64,000 nucleotides of DNA from Paralvinella palmiformis (GCA_025642065.1 JAODUP010000568.1:161501-225500), one strand, 5' to 3'; numbered from the stretch's first letter, positions 35,226 through 46,337 are shown. A program made the numbers and translations. The notes: generated from the letters alone by a model not told the origin.

Positions 35226-36840
35226 AGCAGATGAATTTGAAAGCAATTTGTCGAAATCATGGAAATGGCCGGACATACGTACGTTGATGTTGTGAACTAC
35301 CTGCTATTTAGCCAGTCGACTTACACCAAGGAAGAACTAACAAAATATAAGTCGCTCGAGAGGTACAAGCTCTTCCAGGGTGAATGGATAGAACAGATCC
35401 TCCACAATGTTATTGGAGACCTGCATCTGTTTCGTGCAAAGGTATTAAAATCGTTATTCACTTATTGTTTATTTACTAATCACTCAACATTAACTATGTC
35501 TATTGCCCCATCTGGGGTTATGGTCTATTATCTTTGGTTTGCCAATAAAATTACAGACACATTCAACAAATCCTAAATGTTATACTAAGTATTGTTTTCT
35601 TCCTTATTTTTATGGCTGTTGTTACGTATCCAAGCATCAGAATCGTGTTCGTTGATGATAAAGGTCCGAGCGCTCTGCGCATGTGTGCAAAGTTTGGTCG
35701 TTTCTGGTACTCTGATGCAGGGCAGCAAGCCGAGCATCTGAATCGTGTTTGTTGGTGATAAAGATCTGAGCATTCAGCATCGGAACCATATTCATCAATG
35801 TTATTATGAATCTGAGCAATTTCATGACCGTTTAAAGTTTTTCATCACCTAGCATCAGTGTCAGTGACTGGAGCTTAGTTGTAATTACTACTACTAGTGT
35901 TTAATAAAGATATTAGATTAAGTCTATTAATAGACATTATAATCAGATTAAAAAGAAAGTCTGACATTTATAAGAAATGCATTATTTTATGGTTCACGCA
36001 GCCAAGGAAATATTATTTTCTACAGGTGTACTATTTATTCAGTGTTTTTTTCCGGGAGATTTTCATATTTTGTCTAATTCAAAGACATTTCCAGAACCTG
36101 GAAAATGGATTTGTTATATTCCAGGTTTTCTAGAACATGTGGGAACCCAGATTATTTGTAAATAAATTTCATTTGTACCTCTTCAAAACTATCAAAAGCA
36201 CCTTCTACTTTCAACCCAAATATAAATACTACATGCTCGGCCGATATATTTGAGCGGAAGTAATAGCAAACAAGGAATAATTGGCACATGCGCTTTGAGT
36301 GCTCAGACCTATAATGCTGAGGTACAGTGTTCTGATGCTCGGATACGTAACCACTTCGTATTTGTATTTATTCTTATTTTAGTATTCATGTTTTTCAGGT
36401 CAATCATTTGATGAGAGTAAATGAAAAACCACCAGCGGATATAATGACATGGACTTTCAATCACCAGTGAAGAAAAGGAAATGTCAACGTCACAGTACCG
36501 GTACTACCGTGTCTTTGACCTCAACTGCACAACCCGTCGTGACCACACCAATGGTGACATGCAACATCGATGTGAAGCCTTCTTTGACGCATTGCGCAAG
36601 GCTTTGCCGAATGCTACGGCGTTGTCACTGACTGACAAATACAGCTCACACTTCATTCCGACTAATGCAAAGAATTGAAACTGGCCAGCCACCCAAAGCT
36701 TTGGGTACGCTTATGACCCCACCCTGCAGTTGGCTTCATACGATGATGTTGGGGACCATGACTGACTGCGAGACTGTAAGCCCGGGTCCACTGGACAGTC
36801 ATCTGTTGGAGCCACGATTGCCTAGTAGGGTTGTGATGAA
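35226..36840 (+). pseudogene. SWIM/YqaJ-type protein pseudogene
   Basis: Segment 1 (about 35262-35440) encodes YVDVVNYLLFSQSTYTKEEL, TKYKSLERYKLFQGEWIEQI and LHLFRAK, ending at a possible donor (AAG|GTATTA). Segment 2 starts after TTTTTCAG at about 36398 and continues VNHLMRVNEKPPADI. Joined, they resemble the region before the SWIM zinc finger in animal proteins that also carry a YqaJ exonuclease domain. Further on, RCEAFFDALRKALPNATALS and DKYSSHFIP resemble the linker before YqaJ. The SWIM CxC...H itself is not seen, and in-frame stops occur at about 36464, 36675 and 36763. A degraded copy; such genes are often multiplied in molluscs. A genuine but divergent gene is less likely. Confidence 0.45.
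35630..35825. repeat. Short degenerate direct repeats
   Basis: GAGCATC(A/T)GAATCGTGTT(C/T)G followed by TTG(A/G)TGATAAAG occurs near 35632 and 35733. A weaker third version lies near 35779. These sit inside the intron-like part of the pseudogene. Confidence 0.6.
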
Positions 36841-37386
36841 TCAAGGATTTTAAAACAGATTAATCGAAATAATAAAATCTAATCGCATACGTGAATAAAG
36901 TTCAAAAGCAACTCACACGTATAATTTCAACACAACAAAATTTATAACGTTCAACAAACGCATAAGATCAATGAAACACATTTTATTAATATTAACAGCT
37001 GTGTGAGGGATATTTTGAGTTTGCTAGCTTCGTACAGATATCAACCACTGATATAACTTTAGCTATCGACACGTCATCAATCTAATAATTGCACACATCA
37101 ATAGTCCTGTCCATTAGAACTGGTGCAGAAACCAACTGGCCAATCACGGCACACTTTACATCTTGGATTAGAACCTTTGAGCTACGCTTGTTGGGATTTG
37201 GGGAAGTTGTTCTATTTCATTATCCAGTCATTACAATTTGAACACCAAATTTATGAAAATACTTACAACGAATAAAGATTGTTGATTTTAATAATCAATT
37301 ATTGCCCCAAATCGAATTGCATCTGATTAGTCATATACTCATCATGGTCCTAAAGTCTAGTACTTAACTTTCTGTAATCTTCGGGG
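36841..37386. other. Non-coding stretch, no feature recognised
   Basis: No supported feature. Confidence 0.4.
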
Positions 37387-37528
37387 ACACCTCCATGATA
37401 GCCTAACTGGTAGCACAGTTGGCCACAGATCTATAGCATTTGCATTCAAACCCCAGATGGGTGTCTCATTTATCACTTCACCTTGTTATCTTTGGAGGCC
37501 CATTTAGCCTACCTTGTGCACAAAAATT
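37387..37528 (+). mobile_element. SINE family A copy, tail truncated
   Basis: Head with GCCTAACTGGTAGCACAGTT and a B-box-like GCATTCAAACCCC, then the family body to GTGCACAAAAATTAG. The GGCCGTAAAACATC end and (ATC)n tail are missing, and a short deletion removes part of GGTCGCTCG. Confidence 0.78.
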
Positions 37529-37992
37529 AGTCTAGCATTGAAGGAGTTATGACCAAATTAGCAACAAACAAAATCCTATTCTGGGTCACAACTCTTCATA
37601 TTTCTGTTGGCTGTAAAGTGCCATGACTTTTGTTCACACATTTCTTCTAGTCTTGTTCTCTATAGCATTTTTATGTTTGTTCCAAGCTCTTTCCAATGAT
37701 ATTCAGAATAATAATAAAAAATTGGGAATATTTATCACATACCTAGTCTTAACCCAGCTACCTTAAACTGCATTTTACACAGGCTTCTTATTAATGCTGA
37801 ATACGTCCCTGGCTGGAGCAGCATATCTTAAATACTTTTTTATAACAATTTTAAGATAGATATTTGCCCAGAATTAATTATTCAAAATTAATCCTTAAAT
37901 TTTATCAGTTCACATTTGGTGCAACTTTGTTTCACATGATGTTCCAGTCATGCTTCACCCCACTTTAAATTCTGGTAGCCCCTTGCTACTGC
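37529..37992. other. Non-coding stretch
   Basis: No supported feature. Confidence 0.4.
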
Positions 37993-38130
37993 ATCAGTCA
38001 CTGATGTTTTATGGCCACTTTTGTGCACATGGTAGCCTAAATGGACTGAGCAATCTCCAAAGGTAATGAAGCAAAGTCAAAGATGAAACAACCTTCAGAT
38101 ATGCCCATGCCAAGATTAGAACTTATAACC
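37993..38130 (-). mobile_element. SINE family A copy, head truncated
   Basis: CACTGATGTTTTATGGCCAC, TGTGCACATGGTAGCCTAAA and CTCCAAAGGTAATGAAGCAA match the family in minus orientation. Similarity ends in the B-box region, so the 5' part of the tRNA-like head is lost. Confidence 0.8.
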
Positions 38131-38685
38131 TACTTTCTCTGGTTACTTTGAATAGTACTTTCTTTGAGTACTATAGTTTGAGTCATGCATATGAATCATA
38201 TGTATCATTCATCATTTTATATACCTTGATCACATCTCTCCATAACTGAAGAAAGTATGGGTATTATGGCAGATTCTTTACATCTGGGATGAGTTTTGTT
38301 TAGCTGAGGAGATTCCTGAATATTTTCTATCGAGAAAGTGCATGGAAATTGTTTCACAATTTGGTTAACATTATTAAGTTTATTTCCTATAATTGTCATT
38401 CCATGCTCAAATATTGTTCTCTGATATCCTCAGATCCTGATTCCAAGTTTTGGTTTCCAGCATCTGGTACGTTAGTTAATTGGTGATCATTTCAGACATG
38501 CTCACTATCAATGTATCATTGTCTTGCACTTTTCTGGATAGAATTAAAGCAACCATTTAGGGAACTTCTGGAGATCTGTGGGCGGATCTTCATGACATCT
38601 GGAAGACATCTGGCCCCAAAGCACTGTCTTGTAGAGTACACTCGGGACAGTTATCCATCCACTCTCGGCTTCTTTCAGGATGCTT
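38131..38685. other. Non-coding stretch with an unassigned ORF
   Basis: A 72-codon plus ORF (38511-38729) runs into the terminal repeat of the next element and has no recognised domain. Confidence 0.3.
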
Positions 38686-40256
38686 TCTTAAAGGGACAGT
38701 TCACCTTCATTTCAGATTTTCAGAACTAATACAAATATGCTCACACAAATTATGAATGATGTCAAAATATAAATACAATCAACCAAGATTAATCAATACA
38801 ATTAATCACGTTCAAAGTGCCCACTATTAATGGTCTGTGGGTACCACAATTTTGCAGTCAGATTCATCCACATCTATCTTACAGTATGGGGTAATGCATA
38901 ACAAAACATAATTAGACCACTAACATTAATACAGAAAAGGGCAATATGTATTATTAACAATGCATCGTATTACAGTCATACTGGTCCAACATTTATTGAA
39001 TTAAGAATTCTAAAACTGCATAACTTATTTGATTATCACTCTCTTCTCTTTGTACATGACTACCTGTCCAATACACTTCCAAGTTTGTTTAATGGGTGTT
39101 TTCCAACCATTAGTGACATGCCAAACTTAAGGGCCACCCAACAGTCCAAATTATTTTACGTCCCTAATTACTCAGTAAATTTTCTCAGCGTCAACCTATT
39201 GGTTTCTTGCCCACACTGTGGAATAAGGGGAATAAATTAATACCTGAAAACGCTTCAAGATCACACACTAAAAGAATAATGAAGTGTATTGTGTTACAAG
39301 ATTATCCGGATGTTGTGAGATGTGAAAATATGAGATGTTCTAAATGAAACAGGATCAATCTGGTTCTGTGATATAGTAGTTTCCTTATTATGATGCCACC
39401 CTACTTGTCATAAATGATCTCCCCCACAATGCATTATTGTTTTTCTTTGTATACTCTTGATAATTGATATCCCATTCCTGGCTTCGCTAATCTCTCCCAT
39501 TCTTTCTCCTGGGTTATTGTTTTTTCTCATAGAAACTTGTGATACATGTATCTTTTTGTAACTTTTGGGGCCTGTGGGAAGACAGCTTTAAGTACCTACA
39601 CAGGTCCTCCAATTTGTATGTATTCGACTTCTATGTGAAATATATACTGTAACAAATAATATACAAATTGGAAATAAATATGTCATTGCCAGATACAGAC
39701 CGGTTTGTAGTACCCTATTATAGCAATGTTATCAGGGGTCAGCCAAACATGTATTTTTGGAACAGAATCATATTTATGAATATTACAGTATAGTTGCTCC
39801 AAAGAGCATCATTTGTTACTGAAATGGCTAAAGAAAACCATATAGTGAAATTCTTTAAGACGATTGTTTTATAATCTTGTACTAACAAGGAGTATCTATC
39901 TGTCCAATTTATGTAAATGAACCGACGAAGATATCAGCCAGTAGTAATAGTTCAATTGAGTATGGTGGTAGGTAAGGTCATGAGGATGGCTAAGCTAGAG
40001 CATTTCTGACTTGACTTGATCGGGATCCAAATGGTCACATAATCCTTGTGTCATTGGAGGTCAGAAAATTTGACCTTTTCCTTCCAGCCATACAATAAAA
40101 CTTCCGAGGAAGCCACAATGGCTACTTTCCAGTAAATAGGATTATTTCCTTGTATCTATCATACGAGGTCAAGTTCGTGATTATAATAGGATTTTGAGTT
40201 ACTTTTATAAACATTACACTTTTAAATCATATTAGCTGTGGGTGAACTGTTCCTTT
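38686..40256. mobile_element. TIR element D, copy 1, with LINE fragment inside
   Basis: The left end CTTAAAGGGACAGTTCACCT (38688) faces the right end GGTGAACTGTTCCTTTAA (about 40238-40256), its near-perfect reverse complement. The right 180 bases recur at 54440-54642 with the order preserved (GAGGAAGC(C/T)(A/G)CAATGGC, GATTATTTCCTT, GCATTACAC-like words). No transposase was seen; the interior carries a LINE fragment. It looks like a non-autonomous TIR element. Confidence 0.6.
38830..39260 (+). mobile_element. LINE ORF2 C-terminal fragment
   Basis: The plus strand encodes RPLTLIQKRAICIINNASYY, SHTGPTFIELRILKLHNLFD and YHSLLFVHDYLSNTLPSLF. This is the 'lQKrAiRiI....hT.PlF..l.iLkl.dl...' region after the RT domain of CR1/jockey-type LINEs. 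One stop near the start; the RT core is absent. Confidence 0.75.
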
Positions 40257-40686
40257 AATTCAGTGGATAGTGGAGGAGACTGGAAACATTCAGGCTGGGA
40301 TTACAGTTCCAGTGATACTGACATTTGTGTGATGTTTCCCTAGTGAGTGGCTCCTCAGTTGAGTGTCCAAAGTAGGACCAGTGTTGAGGCAAAACAAGCC
40401 ACTCACTGAATGGAAACATCGAATGTGACTTTAAAATTTCAGAAGTTCATTATGGGTAGGGATTGGGCATAAACCAGAAAATGTTGCTTTCCCAAGTCTG
40501 TCTTGAAAGTATCGTAGATTTTTTTGGCATGCTAAATAATTCTAAATAATAGTACAACCTGTGTAATCATGAAAGTAATCACTGTTGTCATTGTATTTAC
40601 ACTGTAATTGATTATGGTTGCATTACATCTGGAAATCAATTAGAATTCCCTATCCTTGGTGATTACCCATTTCTTTCTAACACATT
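40257..40686. other. Non-coding stretch
   Basis: No supported feature. Confidence 0.4.
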
Positions 40687-40763
40687 TCGCCTTATTACCT
40701 TTGGAGGTCGCTCGGCCTACCTTGTGCACAAAAGTGGCCATAAAACATCAATCATCATCATCT
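40687..40763 (+). mobile_element. SINE family A, 3' half
   Basis: ATTACCTTTGGAGGTCGCTC through GGCCATAAAACATCAATCATC. The head is missing and an internal deletion removes CCCATTTAG. Confidence 0.85.
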
Positions 40764-40768
40764 TCTGA

Positions 40769-40799
40769 ACACACACACACACACAGAGAGAGAGAGAAT
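40769..40799. repeat. (CA)n-(GA)n microsatellite
   Basis: About eight CA units followed by about six GA units. Confidence 0.9.
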
Positions 40800-40920
40800 G
40801 ATTATTCATATAAAACATATCCTGTGAGGCAGATTATCACACCAGCTTGTATATTGTTCATCTAGCTGATTTATCATTTGTTTGCAAAATGTTTGGGCCA
40901 TACTACTTGTCTATGTGTAT

Positions 40921-41063
40921 ATGTTACAGTTAATCTGTATAATCAGGTAATATGTGTATTACCTGAAATATTCAGGTAATACGTCTATTGGTAACTGAAA
41001 TTTAATACAGATTACCTGAACATTTCAGGTAATATACCTTATTATACAGATTAACTGTAACAT
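40921..41063. mobile_element. Foldback MITE with long TIRs
   Basis: ATGTTACAGTTAATCTGTAT at the left is the reverse complement of ATACAGATTAACTGTAACAT at the right. The homology continues inwards through TTATTACCTGA/TCAGGTAAT words, so nearly the whole 143 bases can fold. No coding capacity. It lies about 330 bases upstream of the GH172-like coding exon, probably in its 5' flank or a 5' intron. Confidence 0.8.
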
Positions 41064-41373
41064 ATGTATCCATAAGAATACTGTTGGTGCATGATTTGTC
41101 ATACAGTCATTCTTGGCTCCATCTTTAAATTAGTTATTGAGCAAGAATTCCATATGTTTCTTGAAGTCATCTGGACAAAATGTGTTGGCTGGTTCAACAC
41201 CAAGATTATTTCACTTAGAAATCATGCTCATATGAATATGATAACATGTAAACATTCTCTGATGAATTGTTCAGGCTGTGTAAACATCACATGCATGTAC
41301 CTATGTATGTTTACACTCAAACCATTTTCATATACGAAATTTAAATGCATGAATGCTGTTTTGAAATCATTAT

Positions 41374-41441
41374 TTGTTTCAATTGCAGCTCACTTGGCAC
41401 CATACCATAAATGATGTACAAGAAACTTTCTCGAGTACAGA
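41374..41441 (+). promoter_or_regulatory. 3' splice site and 5' leader with overlapping uORF
   Basis: ATTTGTTTCAATTGCAG ends at 41389 and opens the exon. Two tandem ATGs at 41411 and 41414 start a 68-codon frame that overlaps the main start in another frame and ends at 41617. If used, it would lower initiation at 41442. Confidence 0.55.
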
Positions 41442-43784
41442 ATGAATTGGTTACCAAGAAAGTGGAAGTCCAAGTTCATCAGGATGTTCATTGTTGCATG
41501 GCTGGCTCTGTTGTTATATTTATATTTTACACTGAGCTCGGGAGACATATTGGGAAGAAAAAGTGCACATCGGCAGAGTATCATCGCAAGATTAATGCAA
41601 GCCTATCCCTTCAATGACAGCAAATATGTCTACCGACCATTAGATGATATTAAATTTCCTAAATACCAGACTCTTTCATTTTATCACTTGCCAAAAAGAC
41701 ATTGTGGTTTGATGTTTACAGAAGTTACATCAGCTAATCGTGATACGGGTTATCCATTAGCACCAGATTTCACCTTTCATCTGCAGTACAGTCGGACAAA
41801 TGTTGTGCTATATGAGGATTATGGACCGGGATGTGTTCATCGAGTGTTTCTCTTTCCCGTTCTGCCGACTCATGCAGATTTGCTGTACAAGATGACTGCG
41901 AGCGACTTAAGGAACTCATTCATTTCATTTGTAATCGATGGCACTGAATTCAAATACGGCTTGGAGCAATTCATGTTGGGTGAAAAGTGGCCATTTCTGA
42001 ATCCGTTTAACACACGTCATAGATATCTTGCCTCAGGGATGGGTTCGTACATGTCGCTCTGTTACTCACACTCCATGAAAATCAGCTATATTCCTTCTGA
42101 TCCACTGCCAAATAATTTGTTTCAGCTCACTATTAACTGCTCGAGACATGACCTATATTGTCCTGTCCATATCTACAGTAGTGTTTCAAGGATCAAGTTT
42201 CCCACAGGAGCAAAGGTTGAATCATTTGCTAGTGATGAATACACTTACAAAGCTACTGCTGAGCTCATTGCCACGATGCTCAATGAGCCAGAACATCATC
42301 AGCCTGTTGCAGTTCATGACAATTGTCACTTACAGTGTGTGAAGGTATGTCGAGGGTGTCGAAGGATCGTTTTCAGTCAGCGACGATCTGGGGTTGTGTC
42401 ATCAGTGCTGATGCGAGTTTATGATCTGGGCACTGGTAAACTGCGTTCAAATTGGAATGACATTCTCTTCTCTGCAAGTTTTGATGGACGGCACCAGATG
42501 ATTGAACACATCACGCTGGGATCACTTTTTGGTGCAACAGCCTCTCTGAACGAGTTTGGCGCTGCTGCTTTAGGGAAGAAGAAGTTAAAATGTGAACATC
42601 ATAATACATCCTTACCACTTTTGAGCCGTGAAGTGACAGGATATTTTTCTTATCCAATGCCATTTTGGAAGAGCATCGAGTTATCTTTGGATGGTACTGA
42701 TTTCTTGAATGCCCCACTATTGGTTTGTTATCAGGTACACGTCGTTCCTAATTTCTACAGTTCATTGGATACTGGATATCTTCACATAGAAAAGTCTTAT
42801 TTCTCTGACAATGTAACAGGTTATCGCCAATTATTATCTGTAACAGACAGTTGGGGACAAGTGGTTGGCATGATGATGGAGATCGACAACTTACGTCCCC
42901 TGCAGGGCACTATGTTAAATGAGCGCTGGGCAGCACTCCAGTCAGATGTTGTAATGTTTATCGATGGCGTGCAGGCAGCCTCAGTTCTGGGCACGGGCCT
43001 CGAAGACTACTTCAGCTATGCACATGGTTTCAACATGGCCGAAAATACAACGTATGCTTTTGTTGGGAATTATCATGCATCACCTCGTCGTAAGGAGCCA
43101 CTCACTTGGCATTGTTATAGGTTGCACATAGCGGACCCAATATATTTCTCTCAGTCAATAGAGCTCATCATGGAAGGTACATCAGAGGAATACTTTCAAA
43201 TAAAGCAGCCAGGTATATCTCACCAGGAATATGTTAAAAGACAACAAGAAGGTAAAGGTTGTCTGAGTCATCTGGTAATCTATTATACTAGTGGCAAATC
43301 TGGTCTGACTTTAACAGATACGCTTCATCTAGCCGCATCTTCATCAGAAACGGAGCACGAATTAAAAATACAGTCTTCATTTCTTCAGGACAAGAGTCCA
43401 GAGTTCTTCCTGAGAAATAAACGTTACTTGGGAGCATGTAACAAGAACGAAACGTTTGATTTTCGTGGACGGTCGTTCAGTGCTCACAGCAAAATTACGT
43501 TCACAATGAAGACCGTCGCACACAACAAAGGGGTGATGCTGCGGCGTAAATTTCATTCTCTGCCGAAGGTTTCCTGGAATGAGTTGGGTAGAATATGGCT
43601 TGATGATACTGACTTGGGCATCTGGTTTATTCCAATGGGCACCTTATCAGAACAGTACTGCATACGTCAAGAAGATTTTACCATAGGACTACAGCACACC
43701 AGAAATAGAACGAGGCTTACTTTTACCATTGAACCAGTGACTGAATGGAGAGATATAAGTTACAGCCTTTTCAGCGTCATCTAA
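41442..43784 (+). CDS. DUF2961/GH172-like type II membrane glycoside hydrolase
   Basis: A 780-residue protein from one uninterrupted exon. Residues 1-14 are basic (RKWKSKFIR), and residues 15-31 form one membrane segment (MFIVAWLALLLYLYFTL), so a signal anchor with the catalytic part in the Golgi lumen or outside the cell is likely. GTGLEDYF at residues 517-524 is the hallmark of DUF2961, now glycoside hydrolase family 172. Upstream, GPGCVHRVFL and FVIDGTEF fit the beta-sandwich core. Several N-x-S/T sequons fit a secretory protein. GH172 enzymes studied in bacteria act on fructofuranose or arabinofuranose linkages; the substrate here is unknown. The ATG at 41442 is the first in this frame after an in-frame TGA near 41412. 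A splice acceptor (TTTCAATTGCAG) ends at 41389, so a 5' non-coding exon lies upstream. Confidence 0.88.
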   Translation: MNWLPRKWKSKFIRMFIVAWLALLLYLYFTLSSGDILGRKSAHRQSIIARLMQAYPFNDSKYVYRPLDDIKFPKYQTLSFYHLPKRHCGLMFTEVTSANRDTGYPLAPDFTFHLQYSRTNVVLYEDYGPGCVHRVFLFPVLPTHADLLYKMTASDLRNSFISFVIDGTEFKYGLEQFMLGEKWPFLNPFNTRHRYLASGMGSYMSLCYSHSMKISYIPSDPLPNNLFQLTINCSRHDLYCPVHIYSSVSRIKFPTGAKVESFASDEYTYKATAELIATMLNEPEHHQPVAVHDNCHLQCVKVCRGCRRIVFSQRRSGVVSSVLMRVYDLGTGKLRSNWNDILFSASFDGRHQMIEHITLGSLFGATASLNEFGAAALGKKKLKCEHHNTSLPLLSREVTGYFSYPMPFWKSIELSLDGTDFLNAPLLVCYQVHVVPNFYSSLDTGYLHIEKSYFSDNVTGYRQLLSVTDSWGQVVGMMMEIDNLRPLQGTMLNERWAALQSDVVMFIDGVQAASVLGTGLEDYFSYAHGFNMAENTTYAFVGNYHASPRRKEPLTWHCYRLHIADPIYFSQSIELIMEGTSEEYFQIKQPGISHQEYVKRQQEGKGCLSHLVIYYTSGKSGLTLTDTLHLAASSSETEHELKIQSSFLQDKSPEFFLRNKRYLGACNKNETFDFRGRSFSAHSKITFTMKTVAHNKGVMLRRKFHSLPKVSWNELGRIWLDDTDLGIWFIPMGTLSEQYCIRQEDFTIGLQHTRNRTRLTFTIEPVTEWRDISYSLFSVI

Positions 43785-43850
43785 ATGTTGCTCCATTGTT
43801 AGGTTCTACATTTAAATCGTGATCCTCGTGGAGGATATATGAAGTTACAT

Positions 43851-44030
43851 GGTCTAGTTGGTAGTGTGTTGGACCACAGATCACTACCACAGAGTTCGAA
43901 TCTTGGCGTGGCCATATCTCAAGGGTGTTTCATCTTTGACTTCATTTCATTACCTTTGGAGGTTACTCGGCCCATTTAACCTAACATGTGCACAAAAGTG
44001 GCCGTAAAACATCAATCATCATCATCAGCA
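43851..44030 (+). mobile_element. SINE family A in the 3' UTR of the GH172-like gene
   Basis: Head with CATGGTCTAGTTGGTAGTGT and GAGTTCGAATCTTGGCGTGG, complete body, and (ATC)n tail. It starts about 65 bases after the stop codon and lies before the candidate poly(A) signals, so mature transcripts would carry it in sense orientation. Confidence 0.9.
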
Positions 44031-44333
44031 GCATGGTTTTGTTAGCTGGGTTTTTATTTGGTAAAGTCACCGCTCAGATTGTGGAATGGGTAGCCCACTG
44101 TTTTCGTTACCTTCACACTGTGTGTTCAAATCGGACTTGTACCCGTGTTTCGTAGTTTGTTTTCCCAGGAAATTACTACCTTGGCTTACGTCATGGGTTT
44201 AACCAGCAATGAGGATAAACAAACCACTCACTGAATAACTCTTTGTTAAATTGTAGACCACCAGTTTACATTTCTACTCGTCATAACCTCAGCACATGCC
44301 AGCTATGGAGCCAGTAAAAGTTACATTTAAGCA

Positions 44334-44590
44334 AATAAAATTACAATTACAAGTATTAGAAAGCTCTGAAAAGGAAGGTTTTTGCATTTAAATGCTGACA
44401 TAGTGTATATACCCTTTTTTTTTATCCATTTCAGAATAGTTTTATTTATATCTTTTTGTGTGAAACTGTTTATTGCAGCTAGTTTAGTTTTAAATATACA
44501 TATGCAATAAAGTTACTGGATTGACACTCACAATTTGTCAAGCTCCATCTTGTTAATTGAAACTTAATACTTTTATAATCTCATAATAAA
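44334..44590 (+). terminator. Candidate poly(A) signals of the GH172-like gene
   Basis: AATAAA occurs at 44334-44339, 44506-44511 and 44585-44590, all 550-810 bases after the stop codon. Which one is used cannot be told from the sequence. Confidence 0.45.
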
Positions 44591-45208
44591 GAGTAAATTA
44601 ATTTCATAAGATTTATATATTATTTTGGTTTCTGTATGTTTCAAATATCTTTCAAAAGAGGTTGGAGTTTGGCTTTTCAATGTAACATATTCACATTTCT
44701 GGTGTTGGCAATTCTGGAGTATTTAATTACAGTTGATGTCACGCCCATATACTTGTCTATCCCTAACAAAGTTTGAGAAGGGTGTGTGAATATTAGTCTT
44801 CATTTTAGATAAATATGTCTGGATATAGTCCTTGATATGAGCTATATTATTAAATTGTTTTGTACAGTTAATATATTGTTAGTCTGTGATAATTATGATG
44901 TATGTATGTATGTGTGTGTGTGTGTGTGTGTGTGGGCATGCAATTTACAGTCGAGGCAAACAGTCACATACATATTACAGAGATCATAAATGAAATCCTG
45001 TTGCTGGGATGGTTGGTTTTTTGATGGAGTAATTATATTCATGATCTTAGATAATCCAGCTTAAAGTAAAGAAGCTTACACAAAATTCTGAATTTTTGCC
45101 AATTTTATATCAGGATGGAAGACTGCATGGATATAATTCATTATCTGGTTTGCCATCCAAAATGGTGTTAATAGCTAATGATGTGGAAATAATACGTTCT
45201 CACTTTTA
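44591..45208. other. Intergenic stretch with (GT)n
   Basis: A GTAT/(GT)n run lies at about 44898-44933. No gene seen. Confidence 0.5.
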
Positions 45209-45323
45209 CAAAAGACTATTTATAACAAGACGTGTTACTTCGCGTTTTAACATGGGACGCCATTTTGAATTCATGGAGCGCCAGGGTCCTAGCGACCGGA
45301 GGTAGATTGTCACCGACAGCTCC

Positions 45324-45420
45324 CTTCGTTAACATGGCACTGGTTCATTCTGCGCCGCTTTTGGCTGCAGTAACAGGAAAAGTGTGCACAAATAAAGACA
45401 TCTCCGAAAGGAAATGAAAG
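45324..45420 (+). pseudogene. THAP-domain first exon, copy A
   Basis: In the frame matching copy B it reads GSFCAAFGCSNRKSVHK and then a stop. C-x4-C followed by SNR is the classic THAP start. The ATG at about 45326 (MALVHSAPL...) is in another frame because copy A has lost bases next to it relative to copy B. Confidence 0.6.
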
Positions 45421-46337
45421 CTAGTGTAAAAATTTGATATGATCTGGCTTTTTTAAAATAAGCATAACAATTTGAATTAGACACGCCCCTACTTGAGATG
45501 ACCCAAGCAGGATCTATCTAGATCTATATTTGTTTCAGACAAAATCTGATTAAATTTTTTTGAACAATTAACCTATTAATCACAAAATGGGTATGTAAGA
45601 TATACTAAACTTACAGTTACATGTACTGGAGCCACTGAAGATTTATGGGCGGGAGGTATATTTTACTTTATTATTTTAATAATATAAGGGTTTTAAAATT
45701 ACATTACTAAATCAGATAATTTTTCCCCAATTACAATAATTATAAGTAGCTGAGTATTTACATGATCACCTGCATACATATTTATTTTTAAAACGTAAGC
45801 AATTGATACTTATTGATATATATGGACTTCTATTTATAATATAAATGTTATGAAATTAATTATTAAATACCTCAACTAGTGGTAGAAACATTCATTTTGT
45901 TATTTTTTCTATTGACAGAAGTAAAAGATGGGTTATTAATTGTTGTCGTTCAGATATATGATGAGGAAAGATTTAAATTACTTGAAACGGAATTCATGAA
46001 GCAGACAACTTATCTAGAATGCTATTCCAACTATTTTTGATTTACCAAATCCACTGCATGCATCCACTGAAATCAAAGAGGAAGGTATTAACTGATAGGA
46101 GACCTATACAGGAGACAGGGCCAACTGTGATGGTAATTAATATTTATAAATATTAATGGTAAAAATTGGTATTATAAAATTAATTAAATAAGAAAAAAGG
46201 CATCAATCAAACCCATGAACTTTTGTTGGCCCATTTCATATCTTAATACAAAAAAAGGATTACCAGCACCTGAATTAGTACCTGAATGTTCAGCTCATGT
46301 GCTTTAATTGATATACTTCTTGATCTTCATAATTTAA

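Noticed and set aside
36662..36853. Overlapping 60-codon ORFs on both strands
   Set aside because: They fall in the decayed SWIM/YqaJ-like segment and follow from its frame breaks.
42148..42717. Additional ORFs inside the GH172-like gene
   Set aside because: Shadows of the 780-codon frame in other frames.
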